A program made the translations under genes and the position numbers. 64,000 bases of DNA, from the NCBI GenBank assembly GCA_030512335.1, contig JAULSU010000001.1:992001-1056000 (forward strand). The letters run 5' to 3'. Position 1 is the first letter of the stretch, and every line of letters begins with the position of its first letter. Source of the stretch: Immersiella caudata (lineage: Eukaryota; Ascomycota; Sordariomycetes; Sordariales; Lasiosphaeriaceae). The notes under the pieces are model-generated. The model had not been told where the DNA came from and searched no databases. It saw only the letters and a program-made list of their open reading frames with translations. This document shows, piece by piece, positions 1 through 11,188 of this stretch.

Positions 1-849
1 TTGTCGGGACAGGCACCGGTAGAGACCTTATCCAAAGTATGCCAGCGCAGACACCACAACCTAGAGTGGAAAAAGGAGATGACCACCACCGGGTTGTATT
101 CCTTCAGTGTTTGGGCAGACGGAAAGGTATACCGTGCCCCCAAAGCCTACCGTGAGGAGAGAGAGGCCAAGATGGCCGCAGCCAAGGTCGCGCTGGCGGG
201 GTTGGGCATCACGCCCTGGGCGGGGGATTCTGCCTTACAGGCAAGCGCCGCCAGCGCCAATAAGCTGCCCCTTGGGTTTGTCTTCAAGGGCGGTGACATC
301 TTCTTCACCCCGTCGAATCTCAACAAGACCTCCGCAACGACAGGCGGACCTACCGCCACCAACGGAAACAAGACTGCTCCGGATACCAAAGGCAATGGCA
401 ACGCCAAGGAGGAGGAACTCAAGTCCATCCTCAAGCGGCTGCAGACTATCTTCGGATCAGAGCTGAAGGACCGCTCGCGGGATCCCCCTCCGGTTGCCAA
501 GGCCTTCCTCGAGGGCCTCAGCGTTGGCTCCCGCATTGCCTTTGGCAACATGGACAGCAAGGAGGTCCCCCGGGGCAAGGAGAACCAACGTCCTCGCCAT
601 GATCTTCACAGACCCACTCGCCGCACCCGTTCTCGCTCTCCTTCCCGGGATTTACGCCGCACCTATCGAGAACGAGATCGGGAGTCATCTCAGACCACCT
701 GCATCAAGCAGGAGGTCTTGTCCTCCCCGTCTGCTGCCCGCGGTAACAGCGTGACTCGCGACACTCGGCCGGTCGGCCGCGGAAATGGATTTCCCACTGA
801 CCGCAGGTGGGAGCACGACAAGTACTCCCCGCGGTATTCCAGGGCCTAG
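1..849 (+). CDS. dsRNA-binding-motif-like protein, 3' part (partial)
   Basis: The frame is already open at the first base, so this is the C-terminal 282 codons or fewer of a gene that begins upstream of the window. The first 70 residues read like a double-stranded RNA binding motif: a conserved Leu-x3-Cys start, then a WKKE..TGLYSFSVW strand pattern, and an Ala-rich last helix (AKMAAAKVALAGLGI). The rest is low-complexity, with a short SR/RD-rich stretch (RTRSRSPSRD, TYRERDRE) typical of RNA-associated proteins. It ends with TAG at 847-849. An RNA-binding role is inferred only from the fold-like pattern; an unrelated basic protein remains possible. Confidence 0.6.
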   Translation: MSGQAPVETLSKVCQRRHHNLEWKKEMTTTGLYSFSVWADGKVYRAPKAYREEREAKMAAAKVALAGLGITPWAGDSALQASAASANKLPLGFVFKGGDIFFTPSNLNKTSATTGGPTATNGNKTAPDTKGNGNAKEEELKSILKRLQTIFGSELKDRSRDPPPVAKAFLEGLSVGSRIAFGNMDSKEVPRGKENQRPRHDLHRPTRRTRSRSPSRDLRRTYRERDRESSQTTCIKQEVLSSPSAARGNSVTRDTRPVGRGNGFPTDRRWEHDKYSPRYSRA

Positions 850-1717
850 GGCCACCGGAGCATACATTATTATGTGTCAGTTGGCCCGTTTCGACACCAA
901 CTAGCCCTTCTCGGCTTGAAAAAAGACCTCCGCAGCATCTAGGCAGCACCGAGAGTGGCCTTGGAGTACTGATGGAGGATTGAAGCGGCCCTTTGAGGGC
1001 ACTGACATGTCGATTGGAGGCATGGGGAATTTGTTTGAGGCGCTACATGGCATATGGCCGAGGATGTCATCGGCGCAAGGACGCCTGCGCGATGGAGCGT
1101 ATATGTGGAGTTACATTTGCTTTGGGCCTCGAGGTTGGCGTTGGGCGCATGAGGTTCTAGTCTGGAGGTTTGCTAGGCCTTTGGGAAGGCCTCGAACGAG
1201 TTGTTTGATGCGTATGACAGCAAGGATTGAGGCCCGAGGGATGATCGGAAGTACGTGGACTGATGTCAGCGAGAGTTGTAACTGGACGGCATGAGGACTT
1301 GCTGGGAGTAGTGAAGGACTTCCTAGGCGCCTGCCAGGTCTGTTTGTCTTGATGGAAGGCTCAGTAATAGCAATACGATGTGTGATTGCATTTTGTGCGC
1401 GGCCAGGTTCCGTGTGTGAAGATGTTTGTGAGTTGATTGGTGATCTACCCAGCTTGAGTAAGGCTTTGCCTGCAATGGGATGCAACTTTCTCCATCTCAC
1501 CATTTCACAGGCCTTGTCCGTCACGCCCAAGTGGATGATAGGCATCACTGGCACCGAACACTCAAGTCGTCGGCCTGGTCACCTATGAGAGGTAAGGCAA
1601 CCCCCGAAAGGCACTGCAGAGTACTGCCTCACAGACCCCAGGACACACCAACAAGAGCCTTGGAGCATGATCGTACACATCAACCCCCCCCCCCCATAAG
1701 AGAGCTAAACATCTCTT
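850..1717. other. intergenic between two convergent genes
   Basis: This stretch separates the 3' ends of the dsRBM-like gene and the SDR gene. Short ORFs occur on both strands (980-1294, 1111-1554) but they overlap each other, have no recognisable domain and lack splice-supported extensions. A run of 15 C residues sits at 1682-1696. I see no gene. Confidence 0.5.
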
Positions 1718-2701
1718 CTACAGCTTACTAGGCATCCTAGTAGCACCATCTAACCGAATAACCACCCCATTCAACATGACATTCTCAATCGCCTGTACCA
1801 CCAACGACGAGAACTCCTCGGGCATGCCCGCGCGCACGGGAAACTCCATCGCCTTCTTCAGTCCCGTCTTCACCTTGTCCGACATCACGGCCGTCATGGC
1901 CGAGTCGAACATGCTGGGTGCGATGGTGACTACGCGGATCCCAAAGCGGGAGAGGTCGCGGGCCATAGGGAGGGTCATGGATGCGACGGCGCCTTTGCTG
2001 GCGGCGTAGGTTACTTGGCCCATTTGGCCTTCGAAGGCAGCGGCGGAGGCGACCATTATTACTACGCGGGTTAGTTGGGGGCCACCTTGAGGTAACGGCG
2101 AAAGGGGAGAGAGGGACGTACCGATGCCGCGCTCGGAGTCGGGGCCGCAAGGAGGGGCGGAGGCGAGAAGGGGGAGGACTTGTCGGACTACGTCGAGGGT
2201 GCCGCGGAGGTTGATGTTGAGGACGAAGTCCATGGAGTCGAGAGACATGGGGTTCAGGTTCTTGTCGAGGATCTGCCTAGTGTTAGTTAGAGATAACCAT
2301 GATCGTGAAAACAAGCATACCAGGCCGGGACGGCCCACCCCGGCGGCGGGAATGATACCGCCGAGTGGCTTGCCCATTTCATGGGTCCACGCGGTGAGAC
2401 CCTTCACCGCGGCGGCGATGCTCTCCGTGTCGGAGACATCACACCTGAAAAAGCGAGCTTCGGCGCCGAGTTCCTTCACCAGTGCACCGCCCAGCTCTTC
2501 GTTCATGTCCAAAATGGCGGCATATCCGCCCTTCTTGCAGATGTCCAACACGCAGGCTCTGCCGAGGCCGGATGCGCTATGAGACGAATCGCGTCGGTCA
2601 GCGCATTGCTTGGCTGTGTGCATGTGACTGACCACGGCAGTGGGATGGAGGGAGAAGACTCACCCGCCCGACACGACAAAGGTGCGTCCTGAGATCTTCA
2701 T
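1718..2701 (-). CDS. short-chain dehydrogenase, 3-hydroxyacyl-CoA dehydrogenase type-2 (17beta-HSD10) family
   Basis: Four exons give 262 residues, the usual HSD10 length: 2664-2701, 2321-2576, 2122-2272 and 1718-2061. Introns of 87, 48 and 60 bp have GT..AG ends and keep phase. Splicing exon 1 to exon 2 restores the NAD-binding GGASGLG motif. The catalytic Ser lies in VASAAAFEG and the Tyr/Lys pair in TYAASKGAV, and the C-terminal GxVIRLDGATRM is diagnostic of HSD10-like SDRs. In the family the enzyme oxidises 3-hydroxyacyl-CoA, often in mitochondria; substrate here is inferred. It is divergent from the Rab4 gene across about 790 bp. The ATG at 2701 was chosen because it opens the Rossmann strand directly. 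Confidence 0.85.
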
Positions 2702-3492
2702 GGTGTATTTTTCGAGGTCGATATATAGCACGATATAATCTAGTTCAGGGGACATCCCCTTCAAATAGCAGCATGGTGGACACCAGTGACGTCTCGGAAA
2801 AGGAGAGCCCAATTGCTGGTCAATTCGCCCTGTGGCTTTACGGGGTGCAGATCCCAGCGGCAGTTGCCTCGGTTCGCCGAGCCATGCAGTGGCTGGTGCA
2901 TCGGCCTGCAGCCGTGGCTTGTCGGCTGATGCAATCGCGCGCTGGGTGCCGCAATTCGTTGCGACGCTGCTCTGTGACGTGAGACCCCGAGACCCCCTGC
3001 AGCATAGTGTGTTTTTGGAAAGTGTTTTTGCGGCTTGACCCTGGTCCCCGAGTTTCCGTGTTCCCACCCCATGTCATCTTCCCAGATCACCGCCCGATAA
3101 GCGGTTGCCCACCTTCCTTTCCCTCGAGCCCGACGGACAAAGAAATCAACAGGGGTTGTTTGATTGATATGAACGATAGCGAAACATCATCTCCAGAGGG
3201 ACAAACGCGCTCGAGCAAATCTCCCGATCGCGCTTCTACTTGCGGGCAGGTCCACAGCACGCGCACGCTAGCTTCGTCCCGAAAGGTTCGAACCACCGAC
3301 CGACGAGTCGCCCTCTGTCGCATGCACAACCTAGAAGACTCCTTCCGACGCGCGTAAAGATCTGGCGCGGACACAGAAGCCTCGATAGCCGTAACTTCGC
3401 AACGCCGCATGAAATCTGCATTGTCAGATTCGCAGTTGATTACCGCGCACGCGCGTTTGTGAGGGTCGTAAGACCCCAGCACATCACCAGCC
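2702..3492. other. intergenic, divergent promoter region
   Basis: This is the shared upstream region of the SDR gene (minus) and the Rab4 gene (plus). Short ORFs on both strands overlap and show no domain. No clear TATA box or tandem repeat was seen. Confidence 0.4.
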
Positions 3493-4711
3493 ATGACAAG
3501 ACCGCGGGGGTCCTCCGCCGCGAGCGAGGAGAGTACGGCGACGGCACGCGATCAGGTGAGGGGCCCGGTATCCGGAACCCGCGGGAAACAGGAGGCTAAC
3601 CGGTGCCGTTACGGAATTCTAGGAACTTGGGTCGATGTACGACTACCTCGCCAAGATTATCCTCCTTGGGCCCAGCGGGACAGGAAAGTAAGTTTAACCT
3701 CCGCGCGCGCCGAACCGCAATCATGCGCCAAAGCTAACCTCTTCCCCCTCCAGGTCCTGCCTCCTCCACCGCTTCGTCAAGAATGAATGGCGGGTGCTCT
3801 CCTCGCAGACCATCGGCGTCGAGTTCGCCAGCAAGATCATTAAAGTCGGCACCGGCGCGCGAAGGAAGCGGATAAAACTACAGGTACTTTTCTCCCCCCC
3901 TTCCCCCCTCCCCTTTCCCCTAACCCGGCTAACATACTTTCACCTGTAGCTCTGGGATACCGCCGGCACCGAACGCTTCCGCTCCGTCTCCCGCTCCTAC
4001 TACCGCGGCGCCGCTGGCGCCATCCTCGTCTACGACATCACCTCCCACAACACCTTCACTAACCTCCAACCCTTCCTCAACGATGCGCGCGCCCTCGCCT
4101 CCCCGAACCTCTCCCTCCTCCTCGTAGGCAACAAACTCGACCTCGCCAACGACCTAATCGACACTAACCTCCCGCCTCCCACGCCCAGCTCCATCTCCGC
4201 TTCCTCCGTTCCCTACGCTTCAACGCCCATCGGAGCGTCGTCATACTCTTCCACCAGCACCATGATGGCGGGTCATCCTGGACTAGGATCACAACTCCGC
4301 GCCACGGTAGCACCCGACGGGAGGGAAGTCTCTGCCGTGGAGGCATCACGATGGGCGAGCACGATTGGAATCCCGGTGACGATGGAGGTATCTGCTTTCA
4401 GCGGGGAAGGCGTAGATGAAGTCTTTGGGCGTCTGGCGAGGATGATACTCACCAAGATTGAGCTGGGGGAAATCGATCCGGATGATCCGATGAGTGGGAT
4501 TCAGTATGGGGATGCGGGTGGGGGATGGAATGGAGGGAATGCGAGCGATGCGGGGAGTGTGAAGAGTGGGATGACGGGGGAGGAAGGGGATGGGGGAGGG
4601 ATTGGGCTGAGGAGGAGGAGGGTGAAGAGGGCGGGGCAGGGGGGTTTGAGGGAGTGGGAGGAGGTGTTTACGCTGAGTGGGAGCAGGAGGAGGGGTGGGG
4701 GGTGTTGTTAG
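3493..4711 (+). CDS. Rab4-type small GTPase (Ypt4-like) with long insertion and Thr at the catalytic Gln position
   Basis: Four exons (3493-3555, 3623-3687, 3754-3883, 3950-4711) encode 339 residues. The P-loop GPSGTGKS (residues 37-44) is restored across an intron. Other boxes are TIGVEF (switch I), WDTAGTERF (switch II, 88-96), NKLD (147-150) and a G5-like SAFS. LGEIDP..GIQYGD after the G domain is a Rab4/Ypt4 hallmark, and the protein ends GGGCC, a double-geranylgeranylation signal, so it should act on endosomal membranes in recycling traffic. Two oddities stand out. Thr93 replaces the Gln needed for intrinsic GTP hydrolysis, and about 60 Ser/Pro-rich residues are inserted after NKLD. A Gly-rich linker precedes the tail, so the protein is much longer than the usual 210-220 residues. 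Confidence 0.88.
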
Positions 4712-6252
4712 GGGGGATGCCCTTGATGCCTTGCTTGGTGAGGGAGAGTGTTGGAGCGTACCTATGATACCATACCTACCTTTTTACTTTTTTTTTTTCT
4801 GTTTTTTTTCGGTCTCTGGTTGAGTCTGACGGAGGCTTCTCTTTCTTTCTTTCTTTCTTTCTTCAATTCTTCAACTGGCACAGGCGTGGCATAGCGGATC
4901 GTGAGATGGCATGGCATTGCATGGAAGACAAGACGAAGCATAATGGAGGGAAGTGGGTGGTGGCTGTCGGGTGGTGGCTGTCAGATACTGAGCGGACGGG
5001 CGGCCCGGGCGGCGAGATGGCTCGTTCAGGGGGGGAGGTACCGAGGGGCGAAGGATGAATGAACGGCTTACCTACATACATACACACATTGTGGATCACG
5101 CATGTCTGGATTTCATGGCGTGGCTTTTTTTTTCTTTTCTTTTTTTTTATTTTTAAATGTAAGGGTTATTGCAATCAGCGTTATTCACGGTTGTTTGCGA
5201 TGCAATGCATGGAGTTGGCAGACTCGGAGGGGAGGGAGCAGGTCCCTGGATAGAGGTGCTGTGGATACCTACCTACATACATAGTTTGTATGGATAGGGA
5301 TTTTTTTTCTATTAAGATATCGAGATAGGCATCCCATAAGACGAACAATCCCACAGGATGAACATTTCCCCCGTTCGTTTCGTGCGTGCGTTGCACGCGT
5401 GAAAGTAAGAAACTTGGTAACTATCTACATCCCCGGCTACGGAGGCCATAGGAGCGACGCTGATATAGCCCCTTTCCGCAGGTCGCGGTAGTGCTCTGTA
5501 CTAGACGAGGCGTGGTACGAGATTGGTAAGGTAGTGTTGGCGTCTGGTTACCCGCGGTTGCAGGCTCGCGAGGTGCAGCAGCCGCGCAGCTGAGGGGCGG
5601 GTTTAGCCTAAACGGAAGGGCGGATGGCGTTCCTCCGCGTCTAGCGGTTTGGGGGTCCACATTGTTGGAAATGGGGTCGGAGGTATTTGTGGTGTTAGTG
5701 GAGGGTGCGTTTGTTGTAAAAACTGGGATTGAGAAGGGGTTTTGGTGGGTTTTTGATAGGATTTGGGGAGGAGGAGGAAAGGGGGAGGTGATTCAGAGAG
5801 AGGGTGGGACTTTGATAGAAGAGGAATTGAAATGAAGAATAAAACACAAAGTGAAGAAGTATCTTGAAGAACATCTGACGTTGGTAAACCCGGCTCCACC
5901 GGTCCCAATCCCAGGGGTCAGAGTGTTGGTGGGGTATCTGGGGAGCTCGCATGCGCGCCTGCCATTCGTCACTTCGGGGTTTCTTCTCCCGCCGACATCG
6001 ACATGCTCAACGGGGCAACTCCAAGTGGCAGCTATGACCGACGACCTTAAATACGGTGCTCCTGGCTGAGGGCCGCCTTGTCTTTAGTTCTCACCATATT
6101 CACCTTTCTGTTCTGTTCTCGGCACCAGTTTGACAGTTGTGCGACGCTTCTGGTGCTCGAGCCCGAGATACCCCGCCATAGCTCTCTCCCCTCGCTGCTG
6201 CTGCCCCTCCTTCCTCACCTCAGCTCTCACACGTTCCGCTCCCTCCGCTCCG
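4712..6252. other. intergenic with homopolymer and microsatellite tracts
   Basis: There are 3'-side T runs at 4783-4809, a CTTT microsatellite at about 4839-4863, CCTACATACATACA tracts at about 5070-5092 and 5268-5284, and a T-rich tract near 5125-5155. The last part is the promoter and 5' leader of the beta-mannosidase gene. ORFs here are short and overlap on both strands; no gene is supported. Confidence 0.5.
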
Positions 6253-8826
6253 ATGGCGCCGCGCACCGTCATTCCCGTCAACAAGGGCTGGGAGTTCCGG
6301 CAGGCCGACAAGAGCGAGGATGAAAGCAAGTTCCTGCCGGTCGGGCAGTTTCCCACCAATGTGCACCTCGATTTGCTCGCCAACGGCCTGATCCCCGACC
6401 CCTTCATCGGCAAGAACGAGCTCGATGTTCAGTGGGTGGGCGAGGCCCAATGGCTGTACCGCACTACCTTCTCAGCCCCCGCCGTGGCCAGCGGCTCCAA
6501 GGCCGTGTTGGCCTTTGATGGTCTCGATACCTTTGCGACTGTGACGCTCAACGGCACGGTCATTCTGGAAACAGACAACATGTTTACGCCCTTTCGCCAT
6601 GATGTCACTTCTCTCTTGAAGGAGGGTGACAATGAGCTCAGCATCCACTTTGACAGCGCCTACCTGCGCGGGTGGAAGTTGGTTGAGAAGTACCCAGAGC
6701 ACAAGTGGGGTGTTTGGAACGGCGACAGCTCCCGTCTGGCTGTGAGGAAAGCTCAGTACCACTGGGGCTGGGACTGGGGCCCAGCGCTCAACACGTGTGG
6801 TCCTTGGAGGCCCATCAACCTGGAGATCTACGACGCGAGGCTGGCTGATCTCAGCTTCGACAACACAGTGGACGAGTCGCTGACCTCGGCTGATGTCAAG
6901 GCCACTGCGGTTGTCGAGTCTGTTGGGAGTCGCGCGGACAAGGTGAGGTTTGAGGTCACGTTGGATGGCAAAGATGTAGCATCAGAGACGGTCCACGTCG
7001 CCTCCGGCGTGGCGACCGCATCGTTCCACGTCAGCAAGCCCGAGTTGTGGTATCCCGTCCGGTACGGCAAGCAGCCCCTCTACCAGGTCAAAACCATCCT
7101 CCTGTGTGGGGATGAGGCGATTGACGAAGTGACCAAAAAGATTGGTCTTCGACGGGCAGAGCTCATTCAGCGACCCCTGAAGGATCAACCTGGCACTTCT
7201 TTCTTCTTCCAAGTCAACAACGTTCCTCTTTACTGCGGCGGCAGCGACTGGATCCCTGCCGACAACTTCATTCCGCGCATCAGCCGCGAGAAGTACTTTG
7301 ACTGGGTCCGTCTCGTCGCTGAGGGCAACCAGTTCATGATCCGCGTGTGGGGCGGTGGCATCTACGAAGAGCAAGCCTTCTACGATGCCTGCGACGAGTA
7401 CGGTATTCTTGTTTGGCAAGACTTCATGTTCGGCTGCGGAAACTACCCCGCTTGGCCAGAACTGCTCGAATCCATCAAGCAGGAGGCAATCGAGAACGTT
7501 AAGCTCATTCGCCACCACCCGTCCATCGTCATCTGGGCTGGCAACAACGAGGATTACCAGTACCAGGAAAGCGAAGGCCTCACCTACAACTACGAGGACA
7601 AGAACCCTGACAACTGGCTCAAGACCGACTTCCCAGCTCGTTACATCTACGAGAAGCTCCTCTCTGACGTCTGCGCCGACCTCATCCCCAACACCTTTTA
7701 CCATCCAGGCTCCCCTTGGGGCGCCGGCCGCGACACCCACGACCCCACCGTCGGCGACATCCACCAGTGGAACGTCTGGCACGGCACTCAAGAAAAGTAC
7801 CAAAACTTCGACAAGCTCGTCGGCCGCTTCGTCTCCGAGTTCGGCATGGAGGCCTTCCCCTCGGTCAAGACCATCGACGCCTACCTCCCCCTCGGCAAAG
7901 ACGACCCCGATCGCTACCCCCAATCCTCCACCGTCGACTTCCACAACAAGGCCGACGGCCACGAGCGCCGCATCGCCCTCTACCTCGTCGAAAACATGCG
8001 CTACGCCCCCGATCCCCTCGAACAATTCGTCTACTCCACCCAGCTCATGCAAGCCGAGTGCCTCGCCTCCGCCTACCGCCTCTGGAAGCGCCAGTGGAAA
8101 GGCCCCGGCCGGGAGTACTGCGGCGGCGCGCTCGTCTGGCAGATCAACGACTGCTGGCCCGTCACCTCGTGGTCCATCGCAGATTACTACCTCCGCCCCA
8201 AGCACGCCTACTTCACCGTCAAGCGCGAGATGGCCCCCGTTTCCATCGGGATCACCCGCCGCGAGCACCGCCACCCCAAGGACAAGTACACGCGCGTGTA
8301 CATTGACACTTCCGCCCGTATCGAAGTCTGGGGATCTAACCTCACCCTCGAAGATCTCACTGTTGACGTCGTCTACCGGGCTTGGGACGTCGAGACGGGA
8401 GAACAAACCTTTGAACGCACCGAGAAGGATGTTCCTCTCCCTGAGAACCGCTCCACGGAGATTTCTGCATTCGACGTGCCTGTTAGAAACCCCGGAAAGG
8501 GCGAGGAAAACCGCACAGTCTTTGCTGCATATCTGGTCAACAAGAGCGGCGAGCAAGTCGCGAGATATGTCAACTGGCCGGAGCCGTTGAAGTATCTGCA
8601 TTTGCAGAAACCGAAGGAGTTGAAGGCAGCGTTGACGGAGGATGGAAAGACGGTGGAGGTTAGTGCGGAGGTTCCGGTGAAGGGGGTGGCGGTGGAGTGT
8701 GAGGATGATGAGGTTAAGTTTGAGGACAATTTGGTGGATTTGGTGCCTGGGGAGGTGGTGAGCATTGGGGTGAGGGGGGCAAAGGAGGGGACGAAGATTG
8801 AGACGAGGTATTTGGGGATGTTGTAG
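6253..8826 (+). CDS. mndB: beta-mannosidase, GH2 family, intracellular MndB type
   Basis: This intronless gene encodes 857 residues. It is a retaining exo-beta-mannosidase that removes terminal beta-1,4-mannose from manno-oligosaccharides and N-glycan cores. The N-terminal GH2 sugar-binding domain contains QWLYRTTF and the HWGWDWGP box. The TIM barrel carries the acid/base Glu433 in WAGNNE and the nucleophile Glu529 in SEFGMEAFPS, close in spacing to the known Glu429/Glu519 pair of bacterial Man2A. There is no signal peptide after the chosen ATG, which fits the cytosolic MndB clade rather than secreted MndA. The upstream extension to 6130 was rejected because it is leader-like and lacks an ATG. 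Codon use is strongly C/G-ending, suggesting good expression. Confidence 0.93.
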   Translation: MAPRTVIPVNKGWEFRQADKSEDESKFLPVGQFPTNVHLDLLANGLIPDPFIGKNELDVQWVGEAQWLYRTTFSAPAVASGSKAVLAFDGLDTFATVTLNGTVILETDNMFTPFRHDVTSLLKEGDNELSIHFDSAYLRGWKLVEKYPEHKWGVWNGDSSRLAVRKAQYHWGWDWGPALNTCGPWRPINLEIYDARLADLSFDNTVDESLTSADVKATAVVESVGSRADKVRFEVTLDGKDVASETVHVASGVATASFHVSKPELWYPVRYGKQPLYQVKTILLCGDEAIDEVTKKIGLRRAELIQRPLKDQPGTSFFFQVNNVPLYCGGSDWIPADNFIPRISREKYFDWVRLVAEGNQFMIRVWGGGIYEEQAFYDACDEYGILVWQDFMFGCGNYPAWPELLESIKQEAIENVKLIRHHPSIVIWAGNNEDYQYQESEGLTYNYEDKNPDNWLKTDFPARYIYEKLLSDVCADLIPNTFYHPGSPWGAGRDTHDPTVGDIHQWNVWHGTQEKYQNFDKLVGRFVSEFGMEAFPSVKTIDAYLPLGKDDPDRYPQSSTVDFHNKADGHERRIALYLVENMRYAPDPLEQFVYSTQLMQAECLASAYRLWKRQWKGPGREYCGGALVWQINDCWPVTSWSIADYYLRPKHAYFTVKREMAPVSIGITRREHRHPKDKYTRVYIDTSARIEVWGSNLTLEDLTVDVVYRAWDVETGEQTFERTEKDVPLPENRSTEISAFDVPVRNPGKGEENRTVFAAYLVNKSGEQVARYVNWPEPLKYLHLQKPKELKAALTEDGKTVEVSAEVPVKGVAVECEDDEVKFEDNLVDLVPGEVVSIGVRGAKEGTKIETRYLGML

Positions 8827-9631
8827 ATGTGTTGGTTGGTGAAAGTGGTGAAAGGGGATAAAGGTGTGCTGCAGGGAAAGCTTGAGAGGTAGGATGGGGA
8901 TGAGAGCATGAGACGCAATGATAGATTAGCGAGAGGTGTGATGAGAGCTATGAGGTCGTCTGATGATTTCGGTACTTAGAATCATGAAGTATAAATGAGA
9001 TTTGGTTTTTGACGGCAGTTATCGAGTGACAAGTACATGCCAACCCACAGACTTCGCCGCCCAGATGGAATAGCTGTTGCTTGTCGCTGTTGCATGAAGA
9101 GGACCTCAACGACGCTTTGAGACAATCTGTACCTGATTGGATAGGGCAATGATGCTCCATGTGTTTGCGTAGCAGCGGTAGAGACAACAGGCTGGTCCAA
9201 GCACTACCTAGGCACTCAAGAGAAGACCAAGCGGCGTACGGAAGCTGGTCCAACTATCCAGACTGGCGTACTGCCTAAAGCTAAAATTGCAGTGATTTTA
9301 TTTTTCGACCATCCACGGCCGTCTTCACCATCCAAGCCACTGCTGATTCGACCGCCAAAATCGCCGCCACCAATATTCTTGGTGATGGGTGAGCAGTGAC
9401 CGAGAACACACAGCACACATGATACAAGAGTTTTTATTATACCTTCATTAAATCACATCATGCTGTACATCGGTATAGAAGATGAAGCAGTCGCTACATG
9501 AATAACCGCCCCCGAGAAGCCCTAAAGCAAAAACGATAACTGCCCTCCAATGCTATGTCCAGCCTGCCCACCGCTGCTACGCCATGCGAGTAATGCCCAA
9601 GAGAAGAAAGGTCATAAAGGGTTGGTCAGAG
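8827..9631. other. intergenic between convergent beta-mannosidase and xylitol dehydrogenase genes
   Basis: Two 3' flanks meet here. Only short ORFs without domains are present (for example 8948-9253 minus). AT-rich stretches near 9290-9305 and 9430-9465 could hold polyadenylation signals. Confidence 0.4.
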
Positions 9632-11188
9632 TTAGCAGCAGCCACCACCGTGTCCGTGCGTGGATTTCTCCTCGGGCTTTGGCTCTTCGACTCTAGGCTC
9701 CTCAACCTTCGCCTCCTCGACTTTGGGCTCCTCGGCCTTGACTTCCTCAGTCTTAACTTCTTCAGTCTTGACTTCCTCGGCCTTAGGCTCTTCAGCCTTA
9801 ACTTGCTCAGTCTTGACCTCCTCGGCCTTGACCTCCTCGGCCTTGAGCTCCTCGGCCTTGACCTCCTCAGTCTTAGCCTCCTCGGCCTTGGGCTCCTCAA
9901 TATTCAACTCCTCGACTTTGAGTTCCTCCACCTTGGGCTCTTCCGCCTTAGGCTCCTCAGTCTTGGGTGCCTCTCCAACCTGGGCCGCAACAATGGGCTC
10001 CACAGCCTTGGGCTCCTCAACCTTCTCAGTCTTCTCCTCCGCAAAGGTCGAGACGACATCCTTCTCGTTGGGGCCGGCGATCAAAATCTTGATCACCTTG
10101 CCCTCCTTGACCTTCTTGAAGGCATCCTCCGCCTGGGAGAAGGGCACAACACCGTCGACGAGCTTCTTGACGTCGATCTTGCCCGCCGCCACAAGCTCAA
10201 TAGCAAGCTTGTAGTCGCCGCTTCCGTAGCGGAACGAGCCGCGAGCGGTAACCTCCTTGATGCAAAGCGCAGCAATGGGGAAGGTAATGTTATCCTTCCC
10301 CATGCCGGCCTGGACGTAGCTACCGCCGACACGAACCGTGTGCACGCATGCCTGGATGGAGGGCTCGGCTCCGGAGGCATCAATGACAACGTCGGCACCG
10401 GCGCCGAGGTCGGCGAGCTCAATGATGTTGCGAGCGTTCTCCTCGGGGGAGACACGCTTGGAGAGGTAGGCGTGGGTGGCGCCAAAACCAAGAGCGAAGT
10501 CCAGCTTCCCCTGGATGATGTCCACCTGTACAACCTTGGTGGCGCCGAAAGCACGGGCGACGGCGGCGCAGAGGAGACCGACGGGGCCAGCGCCCATGAC
10601 GACGACCGACTGGCCGGGAGAGACCTGGGCTTGGCGAACGACGTGGACGCCGACGGCAAGGGGCTCAATAAGGGCGCCCTCCTGGAGGGAAACGTTGTCC
10701 GGCAGCTTATAGCAGAAGTCTGCCGGGGCATTCCAGTAGCCGGTGAGGGTGCCGTCGTAAGGGGGGGTGGCCGCGAAGGCCATCTCGGGGCAGAGGTTGT
10801 AGTGGCCGCCAAGGCAGTTGGCGCAGTGGCGGCACGGGTAGCCGGGCTCGAGGGCGACGCGGTCACCGACTTTGAGCGTCTTCACCTCGGAGCCAACCTC
10901 GACGACGGTTCCGGCGGATTCGTGACCGAGGACCATGGGCTCCTTGACGATGAAGTGGCCAATGGAGCCGTGCACCCAGTAGTGCACATCGGATCCGCAG
11001 ATACCGGTGTAGTTGACGGCCACGAGCACCTCGCGCTGCGACTTGAGGGTCGGCACCGGCTTCTCCTTAAACTCTACGTCGTCGGGCTTGTTGAGGACGA
11101 AAGAGAGGTTCTGTTGACGGTTAGTTGTGAGAACGGGGGAATTGCAGAGGGCAATCAGGAATTAGGGGCTTACCGAGCCTGTCGCCAT
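9632..11188 (-). CDS. D-xylulose reductase / xylitol dehydrogenase (MDR family) with 140-residue Lys/Glu repeat tail
   Basis: Two exons (11174-11188 and 9632-11110; 63-bp intron) give 497 residues. Residues 1-357 are a zinc-dependent medium-chain dehydrogenase that oxidises xylitol to xylulose with NAD+ in the pentose catabolic pathway. Catalytic zinc ligands lie at Cys43 and His68-Glu69 (GHE), structural zinc ligands at Cys98/101/104/112, and the Rossmann motif is GAGPVG. Fungal Xdh proteins are about 360 residues, so the remainder is an addition. It is a charged tail built from about 20 imperfect KxEEx pentads (roughly 388-487), probably helical or disordered, ending HGHGGGCC. The final -CC resembles a Rab geranylgeranylation motif. 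Enzyme identity is firm (L-arabinitol or sorbitol dehydrogenase is the alternative); the tail function is unknown. Confidence 0.87.
9663..9990 (-). repeat. coding minisatellite of 15-bp units (KxEEx pentads)
   Basis: This tract of 15-bp units is in frame with the xylitol dehydrogenase gene. Consensus amino acids are Lys-Ala/Val/Thr-Glu-Glu-Pro/Val/Leu/Ala. All changes seen keep the frame. The complementary strand is also stop-free and gives a spurious Ser/Leu-rich ORF. Confidence 0.8.

Noticed and set aside
6982..8601. 539-codon minus-strand ORF
   Set aside because: It is the antisense of the beta-mannosidase gene; strong C/G third positions remove stops on the opposite strand. The sense strand has clear GH2 motifs.
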